Below are positions 13,596-14,769 of a stretch of DNA of 14,769 bases, one piece after another. Source of the DNA: Anaerobutyricum faecale (lineage in GTDB: Bacteria > Bacillota > Clostridia > Lachnospirales > Lachnospiraceae). Position 1 is the stretch's first letter; every line of letters begins with the position of its first letter. Made by a program: the position numbers and the translations under genes. The stretch covers positions 1 to 14,769 of the forward strand of contig DWWR01000031.1 in the NCBI GenBank assembly GCA_019119645.1, read 5' to 3'. The notes under the pieces were generated by a model. It saw nothing but the letters and a program-made list of their open reading frames with translations, ran no database searches and was not told where the DNA came from.

Positions 13596-14489
13596 CGGAT
13601 GTTCCGGATGCTGCAGCAGGAGTTCAATAAACTTCTGGGCGGCAAGACTCAGGGAGTGCGTGGAATTCTGAAGAAGACAGATTTCCCGCTCCGGCAGAGA
13701 TTCATAGAGGGGAATCTCCACGATTTCCTTCCGCTCAAAAGCATGGCTGGTCAGTTTTTTCGGATAGAAACCAATACCCAGATTATGCTGCACCATAGGA
13801 AGAATCTGGTCGGTGGTGGCTGCCGTCATTTCCGGCCGGAAAGTCAGGTTGTGATCCATAAAAAACTGCTGGTGAAACTGCCGCGTGCTGGTTTCTTTCC
13901 CCAGCGAAATAATGGGAAGCTCCTGCAGTTCATAGAGATGATGTTTCGTCTCGGCAAAAGAAGAATATTTGACGCCTCCGATTAAGATTTCACGGAAAGA
14001 AGACAGTGGAATTTTAGTGAGAGGCTTTTTTATTTTTACGGGAGTTGCGATGACGGAGAAATCCACCAGATGATCGCAGAGGGAGCGCACGGCCTGGGGA
14101 GCAGAACAGTTCAGCAGCTGGAGCTGAATGTGCGGGTACTGTTCATGAAACGCTTCCAGTTTATCAAGCAGAAGAAGTCGCAGAGCGATCTCGCTGGCGC
14201 CCACCGTGATGAGACCCTCTTCCAGGTTCCGCTCCTTCCTCAGCTGCTTTTCGCCGGCGAGGATCTGTTTGTAGCCCACAGAGACATAATGAAACAATGT
14301 CTCTCCCTCCGGTGTCAGGGATACACCGCGGTTGGAGCGCACAAAAAGCCGGCAGCCCAGTTCATTTTCCAGAAGATTCATACAGCGGGTAATGTTAGGC
14401 TGGCTGTTGTCCAGAGCTTCGGCGGCCTTTGTGAAGCTTTTATATTGAGCGACGTAATAAAAAATGCGGTAATAATCCAGAATAACCAT
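13593..14489 (-). CDS. LysR-family transcriptional regulator
   Basis: A 298-residue LysR-type regulator with an N-terminal winged helix-turn-helix and a C-terminal effector-binding domain, usually active as a tetramer. The start is the ATG at 14489 on the minus strand, 7 nt after AGGAGG (plus-strand 14497-14502), giving MVILDYYRIFYYVAQYKSFT. The helix-turn-helix covers SFTKAAEALDNSQPNITRCM (18-37), followed by the canonical LLENELGCRLFVRSNRGVSL with LTPEG ending the wing. The effector domain begins near residue 90 (GLITVGASEIALRLLL). It is convergent with the TetR gene, leaving 50 nt between stops. LysR regulators usually control a divergent neighbour, which here would lie right of the window. 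The ligand is unknown. Confidence 0.93.
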   Translation of the reverse strand: MVILDYYRIFYYVAQYKSFTKAAEALDNSQPNITRCMNLLENELGCRLFVRSNRGVSLTPEGETLFHYVSVGYKQILAGEKQLRKERNLEEGLITVGASEIALRLLLLDKLEAFHEQYPHIQLQLLNCSAPQAVRSLCDHLVDFSVIATPVKIKKPLTKIPLSSFREILIGGVKYSSFAETKHHLYELQELPIISLGKETSTRQFHQQFFMDHNLTFRPEMTAATTDQILPMVQHNLGIGFYPKKLTSHAFERKEIVEIPLYESLPEREICLLQNSTHSLSLAAQKFIELLLQHPEHP

Positions 14490-14527
14490 GGTAATTCCTC
14501 CTAGCCATAACAAAATAGAATAATAAC

Positions 14528-14544
14528 GATATTATATATATATT
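14528..14544 (+). repeat. 17-bp AT-rich element, copy 2
   Basis: Exact copy of the element at 12907-12923, in the same orientation. Read on the minus strand it contains TATAAT (14536-14531), the likely LysR -10 box, so both copies overlap the core promoter of a regulator gene. Confidence 0.5.
14531..14536 (-). promoter_or_regulatory. -10 box of the LysR gene
   Basis: TATAAT on the minus strand, 42 nt upstream of the LysR ATG. The -35 position at 17 bp reads AAACAC, a poor match, which would suit a regulated promoter. Nearby AT-rich sequence gives other possible -10 boxes, for example TATAAT at 14617-14612. Confidence 0.3.
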
Positions 14545-14572
14545 TTACGTATTGTGTTTCGGGAAGTATAAT
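14544..14572 (+). promoter_or_regulatory. Candidate rightward promoter divergent from LysR
   Basis: TTTACG (14544-14549) and a perfect TATAAT (14567-14572) are separated by 17 bp. It would fire to the right, towards a gene beyond the window, overlapping the LysR promoter as expected for a LysR-controlled divergent pair. No coding start is visible before the window ends. Confidence 0.3.
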
Positions 14573-14611
14573 ACAATTGTTTCAAGAAAACAAGACTATT
14601 GGTTCCCGAAA
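14557..14611. repeat. Nested inverted repeat in the LysR upstream region
   Basis: TTTCGGGAA (14557-14565) and TTCCCGAAA (14603-14611) are a perfect 9-bp inverted repeat 37 nt apart. Between them TTGTTT-CAAGA-AAACAA (14577-14593) forms a second, inner 6-bp hairpin, and ACAATTGT (14573-14580) is a palindrome. The element overlaps the LysR -35 region and the rightward -10 box, so it may be an operator or a folded leader. Confidence 0.5.
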
Positions 14612-14637
14612 ATTATATAACAGGAAGCACAAAAAAA

Positions 14638-14707
14638 GAAAGTCCAGCTAATAAATGTCAATAGATAAATGAAAAATATTTTTCATCAGAAAAAAGGGCA
14701 GACTTTC
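14638..14707 (-). terminator. Possible minus-strand terminator containing an 18-bp palindrome
   Basis: GAAAGTC (14638-14644) and GACTTTC (14701-14707) pair. On the minus strand the stem extends with three G.U pairs and is followed by seven T residues, the form of an intrinsic terminator for a leftward transcript from outside the window. The loop holds the perfect 18-bp palindrome ATGAAAAATATTTTTCAT (14669-14686). A further inverted repeat AATATC/GATATT lies at 14719-14741 around TTTTTAAAAA. The large loop makes termination uncertain. Confidence 0.35.
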
Positions 14708-14769
14708 CCCTTGGTGATAATATCATTTTTAAAAAGATATTGATTCGTTGGATTTGCAGTATTTTATGC

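Noticed and set aside
14669..14743. 24-codon frame MKNIFHQKKG... starting in the 18-bp palindrome
   Set aside because: No Shine-Dalgarno site, low-complexity AT-rich content, and the ATG is part of the palindrome; most likely chance.

Overview
The window is chromosomal DNA of a low-to-medium GC Firmicute, most likely a Lachnospiraceae (Clostridia). The indications are strong AGGAGG-type Shine-Dalgarno (SD) sites, the glycolytic order tpiA-gpmI, a methionine aminopeptidase with an N-terminal SEC-C zinc motif, and a PurF-like protein starting MGGIFG, a form I recall from gut Clostridia and Bacteroides. The genus cannot be fixed from the sequence. No rRNA, tRNA, insertion sequence, phage gene or CRISPR array is visible.

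Layout. (1) 21-2465: triosephosphate isomerase and cofactor-independent phosphoglycerate mutase, two glycolytic enzymes on the + strand, closed by a large structured terminator (2512-2596). (2) 2723-4536: methionine aminopeptidase and a DEDDh 3'-5' exonuclease, packed end to end behind an extended -10 promoter. (3) 4729-9741: a complete branched-chain amino acid ABC importer, livJ-livH-livM-livG-livF. A terminator-like hairpin lies between the likely promoter and livJ. A second terminator and a 23-bp RNA stem lie between livJ and livH. (4) 9750-10370: a cytidylate-kinase-like P-loop protein coupled to livF. (5) 10446-11861: a PurF paralogue that keeps the phosphoribosyltransferase and iron-sulfur residues but has lost the glutaminase active site. 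(6) 12010-12723: a glycerol-facilitator-type channel with an unusual first NPA region. (7) 13009-13542 and 13593-14489: a TetR-type and a LysR-type regulator, convergent, with a shared exact 17-bp AT-rich element in their promoter regions. (8) 14490-14769: a gene-free stretch full of inverted repeats, probably the control region of LysR and perhaps of a rightward gene beyond the window.

How the genes work together. The first block supplies lower glycolysis. The liv block imports Leu/Ile/Val, and its two internal terminators suggest stepped expression, with the binding protein in excess over the permease. The channel and the DhaS-like TetR regulator could form a small glycerol/dihydroxyacetone module, which is inference from adjacency only. 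The window is mostly ordinary core metabolism. The parts most worth a second look are the glutaminase-dead PurF paralogue, the RNA structures around livJ, and the variant channel.
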